Below, piece by piece: positions 1 through 23,412 of a DNA stretch of 24,485 bases. Origin of the DNA: Chara braunii (lineage: Eukaryota; Streptophyta; Charophyceae; Charales; Characeae). The first letter of the stretch is position 1. Each line of letters starts with the position of its first letter. The stretch lies in assembly GCA_003427395.1 (NCBI GenBank), contig BFEA01000155.1:56729-81213 (forward strand), read 5' to 3'. The position numbers and the translations under genes were made by a program. The notes under the pieces are model-generated. The model did no database searches, had not been told where the DNA came from, and saw only the letters and a list, made by a program, of their open reading frames with translations.

Positions 1-113
1 GGGGGTATGAAGGTGTTGGGGGATTGTTTAAGGTTTTTGAGGGGGGTGTATGGGGGTATAGGGGAATGAGGGTGTTGGCGGGGTTGTGTGGGGTTCTGGA
101 CCCAATTTTTTTC
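1..113. repeat. G-rich imperfect tandem repeat
   Basis: Two diverged units of about 60 bp share a GGGG-ATGA-GGTGTTGG core (near 2-25 and 61-85), followed by a T-rich run. No coding signal. Confidence 0.4.
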
Positions 114-132
114 TTTTCTTTTTTTTTTGCGG

Positions 133-700
133 AGTGCCGCCGACCCCCAACCGGTAGGTGCCGACCAGCCGACCGGTCGGCTGGTTGGCATCCGACCAGT
201 CGAGGGGTGCCGACCATTGTTATGCAACACTGCTGCGCAGCACGAAGTGTACTACACGCATGCGACTGTTTCGTAAACAGAACATGAGTTCAAATGCTGA
301 TGAAATCAGATGAGCACCGACCCCCGACCGGTAGGTGCCGACCAGGTCGGCTGGTTGGCATCCGACCACTCGAGGGGCGCCGACCATCGGGGTCTGCAAC
401 ATTGCTGCGCAGCAACTACACGCATGTGACTGTTTCGTAAAGAGAACATGAGTTCAAATGCTGATGAAATCAGATGAGCACCAAGTGTACTACACACATG
501 TGACTGTTTCGTAAACGGAACATGTGACTGTTTCGTAAACAGAGCACATGACTGTTTCGTAAACAGAACATGAGTGCCGCCGACCCCTGACCGGTAGGTG
601 CCGACCAGCCGACTGGTCGGCTGGTTGGCATCCGACCAGTCGAGGGGCGCCGACCATCGGGGTATGCAACACTGCTGCACAGCACGAAGTGTACTACATG
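133..700. repeat. Tandem array of three palindrome-bearing units
   Basis: Units begin near 133, 313 and 573 with AGTGCCGCCGACCCC-like sequence. Spacings are 180 and 260 bp. Each unit carries GCCGACC-rich sequence, CGAGGGGCGCCGACCAT-like sequence, a TGCAACACTGCTGC segment and GACTGTTTCGTAAA. Unit 1 has a perfect 22-bp palindrome centred on GACCGGTC (164-185); unit 3 has a near-perfect copy (604-625). The middle unit is longer because GACTGTTTCGTAAA is amplified with a 24-bp period (502, 526, 550). No coding potential is supported. Confidence 0.8.
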
Positions 701-705
701 CAGAC

Positions 706-740
706 TGTTTTACTAAGGGGCTTCCCCCTTAGTAAAAACA
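706..740. repeat. Short inverted repeat (hairpin)
   Basis: TGTTTTACTAAGGGG is followed after a short spacer by its near-complement CCCCCTTAGTAAAAACA (one extra C and one extra A). It sits at the end of the tandem array and could mark an element end. Confidence 0.65.
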
Positions 741-1018
741 GGAAAAAATACTTCCCAGATATTTTTTCTCAGGAAGGGATGGAGTTCCGATGAACCTGTT
801 CTGACAGAATCGCTGCAGCGCCAGAGCTCTCCTCCCGACTGCCCAATCAATCAGTATTCCAGACCATTTCTGGGACTTAGTGGGATCATGAAGGTGTCTC
901 TTGTTAAGTCATTATTACAGTGTTGGACCCTGAGTCTTTATGTTTTTCTCTTCTGTTTTTGAACCCGCAACGAAATTGAACAAATGTTGTCGTGGTGATC
1001 GCACCATCTGGCACAAGG

Positions 1019-1120
1019 CTTCCGTTTTTCACCCCCCTCAATTTATGTGTGTCATCATTGCGCAGGGGCCATGCTAATCTTCTCTGTATCGATCCCATTT
1101 TAACGGATGTCTAGAAGGAC
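1019..1120 (-). pseudogene. U6 snRNA-like copy, nearly full length
   Basis: Read on the minus strand from 1120, the copy starts GTCCTTCTAGACATCCGT, a plausible 5' stem-loop and plant-like U6 start. It continues through GATACAGAGAAGATTAGC and ATGGCCCCTGCGCAATGAT to ACACACATAAATTGAG. The ACAGAGA box, which pairs with 5' splice sites, and the AGC triad are intact. Changes include GGATGAC to TGATGAC and a diverged 3' end that lacks a T run for Pol III termination. I saw no clear TATA box or plant upstream sequence element to its right. It is most likely a retropseudogene, though a divergent expressed copy cannot be excluded. Confidence 0.75.
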
Positions 1121-1392
1121 AGGCATGCGGCTTCCTGCTCTATCTATCTGCAAAAGATTTGTTGACCCCACCAAAACAGAGTATTAACTCCTCCGCATTA
1201 CGATTAACCATGTGGTCCATGCCCCTACAACCTTCAACATTATCAGGTAGTATGAACAGGGCCGGCTTTCACAAACAAGTACACCCTCCAAATCAGTCCG
1301 GGACAGTCCCTTCAAAAAGCTAACAGATTACCTCAATTTCTGTAGAGCAATGCTCCCAAGTCCAAACCCGAGTTTCTGAGACCTTCCAGTGA

Positions 1393-1492
1393 GTTAGAAT
1401 TGGAACGATACCTAGGCTACCAGCCGGGCCGCCCAGGTCCCGGGTGGCCAGCCCATGCAAGGACCAGAAAAGGTCCCAGCAAAAAAAAAAAN

Positions 1493-1524
<32 letters not shown>
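1393..1524 (+). mobile_element. Retrosequence: U6-like 5' fragment fused to GC-rich segment and poly(A)
   Basis: GTTAGAATTGGAACGATAC (1393-1411) matches the U6 stretch just before the ACAGAGA box. The match then breaks off into a GC-rich segment ending GGTCCCAGC and an A run of about 44 (1481-1524, with one N at 1492). A U6 fragment joined to foreign sequence and an A tail is the form produced by LINE-type template switching. That origin is inferred. Confidence 0.5.
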
Positions 1525-1527
<3 letters not shown>

Positions 1528-1542
1528 AAAAAATCCGAAAAA

Positions 1543-1713
1543 GAACTATGTTATGCAGAAAAATAAACTGACCAACTTTTGCCTCAGGGTCACATCGAAA
1601 TTCTTCACCAAATTTAGAATAAACAATAAAATTTAAAAATAATTTGTTTATTTATTTATTTTATTTTTTTTTTGGCCCGGCCGGGCATGTGACCCCGAGC
1701 CACTCTGGTAGCC
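1543..1713 (+). repeat. Dispersed repeat Y, copy 1
   Basis: About 170 bp shared with 14656-14836 in the same orientation. Shared blocks include AACTATGTT, TTTGCCTCAG followed by GTCACATCGAAATTCTTC, an AT-rich stretch, and a GC-rich end with CTCTGGTA. It lies between a poly(A) run and a U6-like fragment. Confidence 0.75.
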
Positions 1714-1802
1714 TAGAACGATACACAAAAGATTAGCATCGCCTGTGAACCCGAATAACACAACACAAATCGAGACGGAACAAGAAAAAAAAAAAAAAAA
1801 AA
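1714..1802 (+). mobile_element. U6-like fragment with poly(A) tail
   Basis: TAGAACGATACACAAAAGAT, then AGCAT, a diverged middle, then CACAACACAAATCGAGA resemble U6 from before the ACAGAGA box to the 3' region. An A run follows (1785-1802). The ACAGAGA box is altered (ACACAAA), so this is a decayed retrocopy. Confidence 0.6.
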
Positions 1803-1843
1803 GTCCCCAACACCTCCAATTCAGCCAACCTGTAAGGTGCTGA

Positions 1844-1890
1844 TTTGTTTGTTTGTTTGTTTGTTTGTTTGTTTGTTTGTTTGTTTGTTT
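1844..1890. repeat. (TTTG)n microsatellite
   Basis: Nearly perfect GTTT repeat of about 11 to 12 units. Confidence 0.95.
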
Positions 1891-2035
1891 GGATTTGTGA
1901 TGATTGGCGAGAGTGAGTTGTGCGAGAATCGCCGTGTCCTTGTGGTGTTGTGTGCGGTGTGTGCTGAGTTAGACACTACAGCCTTGCAGGGGTGGGTTGG
2001 ATACCACGACCGGTATGGTTCCACTTTTGAACACC

Positions 2036-2266
2036 CTTTCCTGGCTGTAGTGGTTAAGATACCTGGCTCTTGAGGCCCGGGTCGCCGGTTCGAATCCGTG
2101 CTTGCACAGTGGAGGATGTCGGGCTCATCCTCGGATCGGTAGCGCCATCTTGTAACCTCAGCTGTGGGGAAGCTAGATGTGCAGACTCACTTAGCTGCTG
2201 TTTGTTTCTTTGTTCCTTTTTAAAGTTTTCTCAATTTTTTTTAAAGTTTTTTTTTTTTTTTTTTTA
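2036..2266 (+). mobile_element. tRNA-derived SINE candidate
   Basis: The head carries an A-box-like TGGCTGTAGTGG (2042-2053) and a B-box GGTTCGAATCC (2087-2097) at tRNA-like spacing. These are internal Pol III promoter elements. The body continues about 160 bp and ends in T-rich sequence (2210-2266). Cloverleaf pairing is poor, so a working tRNA is unlikely. Confidence 0.6.
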
Positions 2267-2326
2267 AGAATCGGCCCCGTGGGACAGCTTGAGATGCTGG
2301 TAGGAGCAGTCACCTCAAGCTCTCCC

Positions 2327-3341
2327 TGCAATCAGACTCGTTTTCTTTTCCACTTCGCATACATGCAAACAGACAGCGATTCACGCTGGCGCAGAGCGCC
2401 CACTCAAAGCTCAGAGATATGGACAACGAGAACACAGTTCAGTTGCAAATTCACTTCAACAGGCTATGGCGCACCAGCGCCTGTACATCCCACTCTCGTC
2501 ACTGTGTCCGACACCACTGCTTGCACATGCTCACTCTGGATCACCCTGAATACTCCACACATGCACACTCTATCAGCTACCTCTACCCTACGGCGGCTAT
2601 GGCAGCTCGCCACTACTACTATGGCTACTATGTCTCCCTTCAGCCCACTTCTACATCAGGCAACCTGCAGACCACCTTCGCACAAGACGCTGTAGCAGCG
2701 CTTCCGCATGGCTTACGCAGCGATTGAATGAATGGCTGGGCGCTGCCTCTTGATTTATACTTCTGTAACTCGTTGGTCTGCCCCTTTCCCAGGCCCGTGG
2801 TGCACACAGTCCTACACGGTACTTGCTTGACTGGACTCTGACTGACTGGGACCGGTGCCGCTGACTGCATGGGTTTGCACTGCCAACTCGATGCAGTCGC
2901 ACTGCCAACGTAACGCAGTTGGCTCACCACTTGCCCACTTGCCTCTGACTCAAAGCCCACCACTTGCCCACTGGCCTCTGACTAAACGTGGGACACTTCG
3001 AAAAGCCACTTCCGGACCTTCCGGAGGGCTGTGGACTTGGCCTTCCAATACTGTAGCAGCTACGACCTTGACCTTTCAGGACTGTAGCAGCTACGACCTT
3101 GACCTTTCAGAGCATCTACAGCCATGCCCTCTACAGAGCTGTGACTCCTAATCGACAGACCTACAGATCAAACCCCTACCGCTACACGGACCTACGACAG
3201 ACGACAAACAACTACCGAAACACAGATCACGGGTTCAAACACTCAGGGGTCGACTCGATACTGTAGATGGGCAAAGTGAGGTCTGGGGATCGAACTCTAG
3301 GGCCCACATCCGTGACTGCCAAAAGGTGAAAACCGTTTCAC
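2327..3341 (+). repeat. Dispersed repeat X, full copy 1 (about 1 kb)
   Basis: Collinear with 17907-18868. Both start TGCAATCAG-CTCG and end AAAAGGTGAAAACCGTTTCA. A truncated inverted copy lies at 14385-14650. Internal features shared by the two full copies are a tandem pair of a 31-bp AGCTACGACCTTGACCTTT unit (3044-3110), repeated CACTTGCC segments, and tRNA-like GGGTTCAAA and GATCGAACTC motifs near the end. Frames are open in places but not conserved as protein, and no transposase or polymerase motif is visible. It is probably a non-autonomous element of unknown class. Confidence 0.75.
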
Positions 3342-3348
3342 TCCTGGG

Positions 3349-3404
3349 GTGGCTCCATCTATTGGTGGGGAGCAGCACCTGCTGAGAAGCGGGCCCAGCG
3401 TCCC
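3349..3404 (-). mobile_element. SINE fragment (same family as 21729-21862)
   Basis: The minus strand reads GGGACGCTGGGCCCGCTTCT followed by CAGCAGGTGCTGCTCCCCAC, almost the same as 21780-21820 on the plus strand. GCTGGG-CCCG-CTT-CTCAGC resembles a tRNA T-arm (B box). A T run of 22 (3405-3426) separates it from the next fragment. Confidence 0.65.
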
Positions 3405-3500
3405 TTTTTTTTTTTTTTTTTTTTTTAACAGGTCCTTATGGGCCCGGCTCCATTTCCATTCTGGGGAGCATCAGTCCGGTTCCTATTCCACCGGCAAGTC
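3405..3500 (-). mobile_element. Poly(A)-tailed retroposon end, family R1
   Basis: The plus strand has a T run, then GGTCCTTATGGGCCCGGCTC, then CCATTCTGGGGAGCATCAGT and CCGGTTCCTATT. On the minus strand this is a retroposon 3' end followed by poly(A). Related copies occur at 6291-6420, 14885-14945 and 23056-23150. Confidence 0.6.
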
Positions 3501-3573
3501 AGAAAAAGAATTACATCATGAAACCCACCCACGCTTCCTTCCATCCGGCCGAAGGATCCCTGACCAGCATTGA

Positions 3574-4080
3574 TTACTCCAACATCGTGAAGGAACTGTC
3601 AGCTTGCCTTACTTCCTCCTTTACTCTCAGGTCTACTGCATGAACCTGCCAGATAAAAGATAAAAAGCTAGAAAGGTAAAAGAAGCCACGGATGATGCAA
3701 TATCGGAATTCGGCCTCCAACATTATGTAACCTGTGATGGAACTAGTCCTTCTGCTGGCTGGGAACTCTGCCATCTCCTCCCTGCTTCTGAGTTGTGCCA
3801 GTTTTTCCACCGTATGCGAGAGTCAATTATCTCTGCCACTTTTTGCCCCTTGCAAGCCACACCTTTGTGAAATTTGCCTTGATTCTTTTCTGTTGCTCTT
3901 CATCGTCTGGCATGGATTGTCTTGTCTTATGCCACTTGCAAAGAATCTCCGCTTGAATCAGGGTCCTTGTCTCCGCCCATACCTTCTCCCTTGGAGTTGA
4001 GAGTCCCTCAATGGTTCTGCAGCATCTTTCCTTCCAGATAGACCACAGCGTTGTCTTTCTGATCATTCCAAACCACATTT
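3574..4080 (-). pseudogene. LINE ORF2 C-terminal remnant, fragment 2
   Basis: The minus strand from 4078 encodes LWSIWKERCCRTIEG and TPREKVWAETRTLIQAEI. This has the WxIWKER-R-F layout seen at the C-terminal end of plant LINE reverse transcriptases, after the zinc-binding domain. The frame stops near 3827. An adjoining frame (3810-3574) carries on with a charged segment. No start codon or upstream domain is attached, so it is a broken fragment. A segment at about 4021-4131 contains duplicated TTTCCTTCCAGATAGACC and TCTGATCATTCCAAACCACA blocks. Confidence 0.55.
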
Positions 4081-4329
4081 TTTCTGATCATTCCAAACCA
4101 CATCTTTCCTTCCAGATAGACCCAGCGTCCCTTATTACAATTGTTCAATATAAAAAAATTCACATCAGAGATTTTAAAGCCAGGAAGGGGAGTGCCTGTA
4201 CAACCCGACCAAAGGGCTGTAGTAGTGTGCCTACTAGGGTGCCTAACATTGTTGTCCGCCCTTCCCCACTTTTATCGTATTCGCTGAAACTGGAATGACT
4301 TTGTTTTTTGATAATGGAGTCCCTCAGCT

Positions 4330-4480
4330 TCTAAACCTCGTCAACCTCCAAATCCCTGGACCTGCAGGCTCGTAGATGTTGAAGCTCCTCTTGGCCCATC
4401 CTTTCTCCACGTGGCCATTTGCTGGAACGACCCACGAAGTGCATCCTCCTTGCTGCTTGTCTTTGTTGCCGAGGTAATGG
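4330..4480 (-). other. Unassigned open segment, possibly LINE-derived
   Basis: The minus strand has a short open frame containing GGCTSWVVPANGHVEKGWAK and ending before a stop near 4335. Its composition looks protein-like and it lies between two LINE remnants, but I do not recognise a family. Confidence 0.25.
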
Positions 4481-4581
4481 TCTGTGGGTGTTGTTCGTTG
4501 CCCCTTAAATGTCCGAGTCGTTCAGCTTGCTGGTTTGTGGCATAGAAAGGCCTGCAGGGGTACCGTACTCTTTTACAGCTT

Positions 4582-6150
4582 TCATCCTGCTGCTCCTGAT
4601 TGGGGTAAGGGGAACAGGGCGGGGGGGGTGGACTGGGGAGGGAGGAGAGGAACAGATGGGGAGACTGGTGGGTCAGAGGCAGGTGTTTGAGGGAGGTGAG
4701 GGGGTAAGGGTGGCGGATTCAGAACGAGGACGAAATTGGTTTGCATGCACGGGATTTGGAACTCCTGTAGGGGTTTCCTACTCCATGTGTGCTCGGCGGT
4801 CCTCCCTGGTTTCCAGGTGATATTGAGTTCGGCATCAACCTCACTGAACAGCTTGAAAGGGTCCTGCCATGTCTGTACATAAGTATCCTTGATGGTCTGT
4901 TTGGCCTGTGGCTCCTTCTCGCTTCTGTATTCTTGTTTTTTGGCCTTCCAGGCTTCATGTGTGTGGGCTCTAATCACCTCCTCCAGTGCTTGCTGGGCCT
5001 GTTGCAGTCCAAACTGGCGGTCCTTTCTTTCAAAGGAACATCTTGCACGCCAGGCCAGCATTAGAACATGAAGCCTTGTGTAACAGGTTGACTGCAAACG
5101 CCGGCCAATGTTTTAGGATGTGATCTTTTCTGCCCAGCAATAGTTGGCCCATGTCCCAGGGGCTGTGGAAGGCGGTGAGGGAGTGGACGGCTGCATCCCA
5201 CCACCGCCAAATCTGGGCGACCATTGGGCATGCCAAGAGGCAATGTTCGAGAGTCGCTCGTGTCGGGGGTGAAGCTCTGCCACAATAGGAACAGATGGGG
5301 GATAACAGCCCTTTCCGCTCCAGGTTAGTTCTGGACACCAGCCAGTCCGGTGTGGGGAGGCACCGATGTAGGATCTGCCACTGTAACGATCTAAGATTGG
5401 TGGGCATAATCTTAGAGTAGGTGTTCCAGGGCAGGTTCTGTACTTGGGCTGGGTCGATAGGCGAGTCCCTAATCCATCTTGCAGTGATGGTAGGCTCTAT
5501 CAACAGTTGCAGTGCCGATTGTCTGTAGCCCCCTTTGACTGTGTAGTCCCACATGTGAATTGGTTTTCCGTTTGCCCATTCGGGCCATTCCCACTCATCC
5601 GGATCAAAGGGTAGGGCTGCAACCAGAGTCAAGGACTCGTATGCGAAAACCCCCTCTTTGTGGTCACCCACCGCTATTACGTGCACGAGGGTTTCCCAGT
5701 TTTCTTTGCAGTCTAGTTATTCATTACCTTACAATCTGTGACATCCTCGCTCCTGGTGGCCCTGGCTCGTGGGCCTCTAGAGTGCATGTTCCTAGAACGT
5801 TCATCTCCACTCTGTAGACCACGAGTGGCAGTGGCAGGTCTGCGCGTTTGACCATCCAGTCCCCTTGTTGCGCAGTGGGCCCTCTTTTCAAGGCAAGTTG
5901 CCAGGCAATCGGTATGGCCTCTCGCAGCGAATCCAGTTTAGCGGGCGCGTGTTTGGAGTATTACAGGCTGCCTATAGTGTATATGCCTCGTTTGACCCAG
6001 TTAAGCCACGGAGAGTTCGTGCTGAGAGTGAAGGGATTCCCGTTAGGGTCGAGTATGAAGGGATTGCCAAAGAGAGGTTGTTCTGCTGGGTGGCCGTTTC
6101 TGTTTTGGTCCTATGCTTCTCCAGAGTTTGAGCATGCAGGGCCACAGTGG
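4582..6150 (-). pseudogene. Non-LTR retrotransposon (LINE) reverse transcriptase remnant with zf-RVT domain
   Basis: Three consecutive minus-strand segments read as the end of a LINE ORF2. Segment 1 (about 6150-5720) carries NPFTLSTNSPWLNWVKRGIY, then an in-frame stop, then RADLPLPLVVYRVEMNVLG. Segment 2 (5686-5070) is the reverse-transcriptase zinc-binding domain: NLRSLQWQILHRCLPTPDWL, then a CSYCG / LEHCLLACP zinc motif and IWRWWDAAV. Segment 3, in another frame (5097-4720), has LAWRARCSFERKD and a charged helix-rich tail. It has at least two frameshifts and several stops. The endonuclease and catalytic RT palm (YADD-type) are not present, so it is a dead, 5'-truncated copy. Confidence 0.8.
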
Positions 6151-6290
6151 ATCTTTTGATATATCCTGTTTCGTGGCTTGTGGGCATTGGTTAGCCATTG
6201 AAAGGGGTGCACCCGGTTTTCGACCGGCGACTCCGCTGCCAAATTTGCGATCTGCAAACAGGCTAGCTTCTTTGTTTCTTTGTTTCTTTT

Positions 6291-6420
6291 AAAAGGTCCT
6301 TAGGGCCCTGGCTCCATATCTATTCTGGGTTCTGGGGAGTGTCAGTCCGGTTCCTCTTTCCCCCCTTATGGTCCTGGCTCCATATCCATTCTGGCTCCAT
6401 ATCGAGTCTGGGCTCCCTTT
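6291..6420. repeat. R1-family fragments, rearranged
   Basis: GGTCCTTAGGGCCCTGGCTC, CCATATCTATTCTGG and GTCAGTCCGGTTCC, followed by two further partial copies of TGGCTCCATATC-ATTCTGG. This is an internally reduplicated copy of the R1 retroposon end at 3427-3500. Confidence 0.6.
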
Positions 6421-6666
6421 TTTGTAAGGTCCATTTTTGTAAGGATTTGTAATCCCCTTGCAAATCAAAAGTCAGCCCCTTAACTTAAGGTCATATTTAG
6501 ACAAGTTTTTCAAATGAGTGCTCCGTAGAATTCACATAGGACCTCAACTTTCTAAGGATGAAATGTGGTCCAATTTCGTTCAAATATGACCCCCTCCACC
6601 ACCCCTGCGGACAGCAAGTAGGGGCTACACCACACCACTGGTGCACCAGTGGTTCAAGCAACTGCA

Positions 6667-6712
6667 AAAGCCAAAAGCCAAAAGCCAAAACCCTAACCCC
6701 TAAACCCTAAAC
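6667..6712. repeat. AAAAGCC short repeat running into plant-type telomere-like motif
   Basis: Three AAAAGCC units are followed by CCCTAACCCCTAAACCCTAA (6691-6710). Only about three CCCTAAA-like units are present, so it is an interstitial motif and not a chromosome end. Confidence 0.6.
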
Positions 6713-6721
6713 AAAGGTCCC

Positions 6722-7046
6722 ATAATAAACCAGGGTTTGAACTTGGAACCTCCAAGCATGTTCTCCACACCTGTGCCTGGAACATCCAACAAGCCCTGCG
6801 GTGCTTCGGGACTTGTTCTCCGGACCGCTACTTTTGTGCAAATACTGTGGACACCCCAAGTAACTACACAATCCCCAGAAGCCAGAACAAAGATTGAATA
6901 AACCACAGGGTTTGAAAGCCTGTTCTCCACAACTGTCCCTGGAACTTCCAAGCCTGTGGTACTCTGGGCTTGTGCTTTGGGACTTGTTCTCCGGAACGAT
7001 ACTTTTGTACAAATACTCTGGACACTCCCGACGCCAGAACACAGGC
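6722..7046. repeat. Tandem duplication, about 160-170 bp period
   Basis: CAGGGTTTGAA, TGTTCTCCACA-CTGT-CCTGGAAC, GGGACTTGTTCTCCGGA-CG and TACTTTTGT-CAAATACT-TGG occur in order twice (from about 6731 and from about 6903). The copies are diverged and noncoding. Confidence 0.75.
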
Positions 7047-7050
7047 GCAA

Positions 7051-7457
7051 ATGGTTAACGGGGACCCCCATTTTCAGTCCACAACTGAAATTAGGGTTTC
7101 GGGGTCAAATTTTATGTTTTTTGAATTTTTTTTTTTGCCTGTTCTTGTTTTGGTTCAAGGCTGGTGTGTGCCAAATGTTGTGTCATTTGGAGAATTGGAA
7201 TTTCCTCTGTTAAGATTTCTGAGATTTCTCAAGATTTCTGAAATTGTTATGTCGGTGAAATTTCATGAAAATGCACTTTTGCCTTGCTGTTTTATATGTT
7301 TTTAACTTTTTTATTTTATTTTTTAGGATTTTTTTTTGCAGTTAGTTAGTATGGTCTCCACTCTACGAATTGGTGGCAAGTTTGATTAAAATGAACCTTT
7401 GGTTTTCATATAAATGGCATGGCAAGTGGTCTGAAAATTAGGGTCTCCGTTAACCAT
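7051..7457. mobile_element. Candidate TIR element of 407 bp (MITE-like)
   Basis: ATGGTTAACGGGGACCCCCA continuing to TTTTCAG (7051-7077) is mirrored by CTGAAAATTAGGGTCTCCGT continuing to TAACCAT (7431-7457). The 27-bp ends match at all but about three positions. The interior is AT-rich with no ORF. No convincing target-site duplication was seen. Confidence 0.55.
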
Positions 7458-7997
7458 CTCTCGTGTAAGGCCACTGGGTACGAACCAGCGCATTCGCGAC
7501 AATGGCTGAAATTCTGTCTGATCAGAATCACAGTACTTGTACAGACACAGTCTCGATGGAGTCGTTCATGTTTACTCGAAAATAGGAACTCACTCGACTG
7601 CACAACGTTAGGAATGCATCTGCAGTTGCTAACGGTCCCACAAAATGTTCGATCAGTCCGTAATGACTCCGTATGTATCGGGTTGACTTTGCGGTCCAGA
7701 CAGATGTAGAATGTTGAGTAGTGCGGCAATGCCCGTGGTCATAGGGTTATCACAGGCACATATGGCTTTCAGGGCTTCTGAGCAAATGGCTTCCATGTCC
7801 AGGGTCTAGTGTGCAAACAGTCAAGTCGCAGAGAGACGGCAGTGGAATCGAAGTCATGGGAGTGAGGTGATCGACACACACTAATAATGAAAAAGAAACA
7901 TCAAGTACGGCAAGGAGGAAGAGAAGCAATCGACATCCAGAACGATAGACAAACGTCGACTAAGTAAAGAGGAGTAAGGGAAGGGACTCGATCTCAC
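7458..7997. other. Unannotated intron DNA after the last visible MCM4 exon
   Basis: I see no gene, RNA or clear repeat. A B-box-like GGTTCGTACCC on the minus strand (about 7475-7487) stands alone without an A box. No segment resembling the next MCM4 exon was recognised. Confidence 0.5.
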
Positions 7998-22447
<14,450 letters not shown>

Positions 22448-22655
22448 CTGAAAACCAAAAAAACGTATCGACCTGTTATTTTTTCCGCAGCGCTATCTAA
22501 CAAAGACCTTGAAAGAAGATGTGCCAATTTTTTTTTTTTTTAATCGTAGCATCTTCTCCATGAATCTATGAATGATACTTATTCCGAAACGATACCCCTG
22601 ACATAGGTTGGTTAGAAGTTAGTGAAGCCTTTAAAAAAAAAAAAAAAGGCCGATG
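22448..22655. other. Flanking intron DNA, nothing recognised
   Basis: T-rich and A-rich runs (22529-22542, 22633-22647) with no gene or repeat I can support. It lies upstream of the first visible MCM4 exon. Confidence 0.5.
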
Positions 22656-22862
22656 TCATGCAGCACTCTCAATTGACTGTGCCAATTGAGCAAAGTCAAC
22701 AACCTTGTAGAGAATATAGACGCCCTGATCCTGTGGATGGCCACCTGCTGCTTTCTTTCTTGGGGCGAGTACGTTCATGTCACAACCCATAACCCACTCT
22801 GACGCCGTTATTTCTTCTTTTTTCCCTCTGGGTAAGGTCGATGTGACGACTGCCGCAATTAC
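22656..22862 (-). other. Unassigned open stretch of 68 codons
   Basis: The minus-strand frame from 22862 to the stop at 22656 is open. It includes TASEWVMGCDMNVLAPRKK and GHPQDQGVYILYK. Composition is mixed and protein-like, unlike the repeat-driven frames nearby. It does not resemble the MCM4 region expected upstream (an OB-fold with a VTGIYRA-type motif), and I do not recognise the family. It could be a transposon relic, an exon of another gene or chance. Confidence 0.25.
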
Positions 22863-23055
22863 TTACAGAACTCAAAGTGAGAAAAGCTGCCTTGCGGCTG
22901 AATAACGCACACACATGTAAGTATCTCTTGATAAACGACGGATCATGAGCTCAACCCCGACAACCTTGCAACAAAACACAAAAACAGTTCATGATTCATC
23001 ACCGCACAATGTTAAAGGTAAACCAACAAGGGGGACACGACGTGAAGGCATGCAC

Positions 23056-23150
23056 TTTCTTTCTTTTTTTTTTCTTTTTTTTCTTTTTTTTTTTTGCACA
23101 AGGCCCCTTCTATTCTGGGGGGCAACAGTCCGGTTACTTATTATCACCGG
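23056..23150 (-). mobile_element. T-rich run and R1-family retroposon end
   Basis: A T-rich tract (23056-23094), then AAGGCCCCTTCTATTCTGGG, GGCAACAGTCCGGTTAC and CACCGGCAAG. On the minus strand this is a poly(A)-tailed retroposon end of the family seen at 3405-3500. Confidence 0.6.
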
Positions 23151-23358
23151 CAAGCATGTTTGTACATCCAAAGCAGGAGGGAGATCAGATAAGAAAAGGG
23201 GAACAGCCTAGCCCTTCTGGCGTTGATCGTATACCAAGGGGCGACCTGGAAGGCATGCATTTTCTGACAGAACCTTTTTTTCCCCCTTTCTCAAGGGATT
23301 AAAAAGAAGAAAAGGGAGGTGTCCTTAAGATATCATCTTCGCACTGACCGGCCTTATT

Positions 23359-23407
23359 TCACTCATATTTGAACTTATTCACTCATATTTGAACTCACTT
23401 CACTCAT
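23359..23407. repeat. CACTCATATTTGAAC short tandem repeat
   Basis: TTCACTCATATTTGAACT occurs twice, followed by a partial third TTCACTCAT. Confidence 0.85.
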
Positions 23408-23412
23408 CCCCA

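Noticed and set aside
133-700. CRISPR array
   Set aside because: Repeat lengths, spacing and the eukaryotic context do not fit; units are tandem without unique spacers.
2036-2110. Functional tRNA gene
   Set aside because: A and B boxes are present, but acceptor and anticodon stems do not pair and the sequence continues as a SINE body.
2210-2727. Open frame of 161 codons in repeat X
   Set aside because: The frame is not preserved as protein in the second full copy (17907-18868), which argues against a coding role.
3574-6150. Functional LINE
   Set aside because: Several stops and frameshifts, and no endonuclease or RT palm motif in the window.
6667-6712. Chromosome end or large interstitial telomere block
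   Set aside because: Only about three degenerate CCCTAAA units; such short motifs are common by chance or in repair scars.
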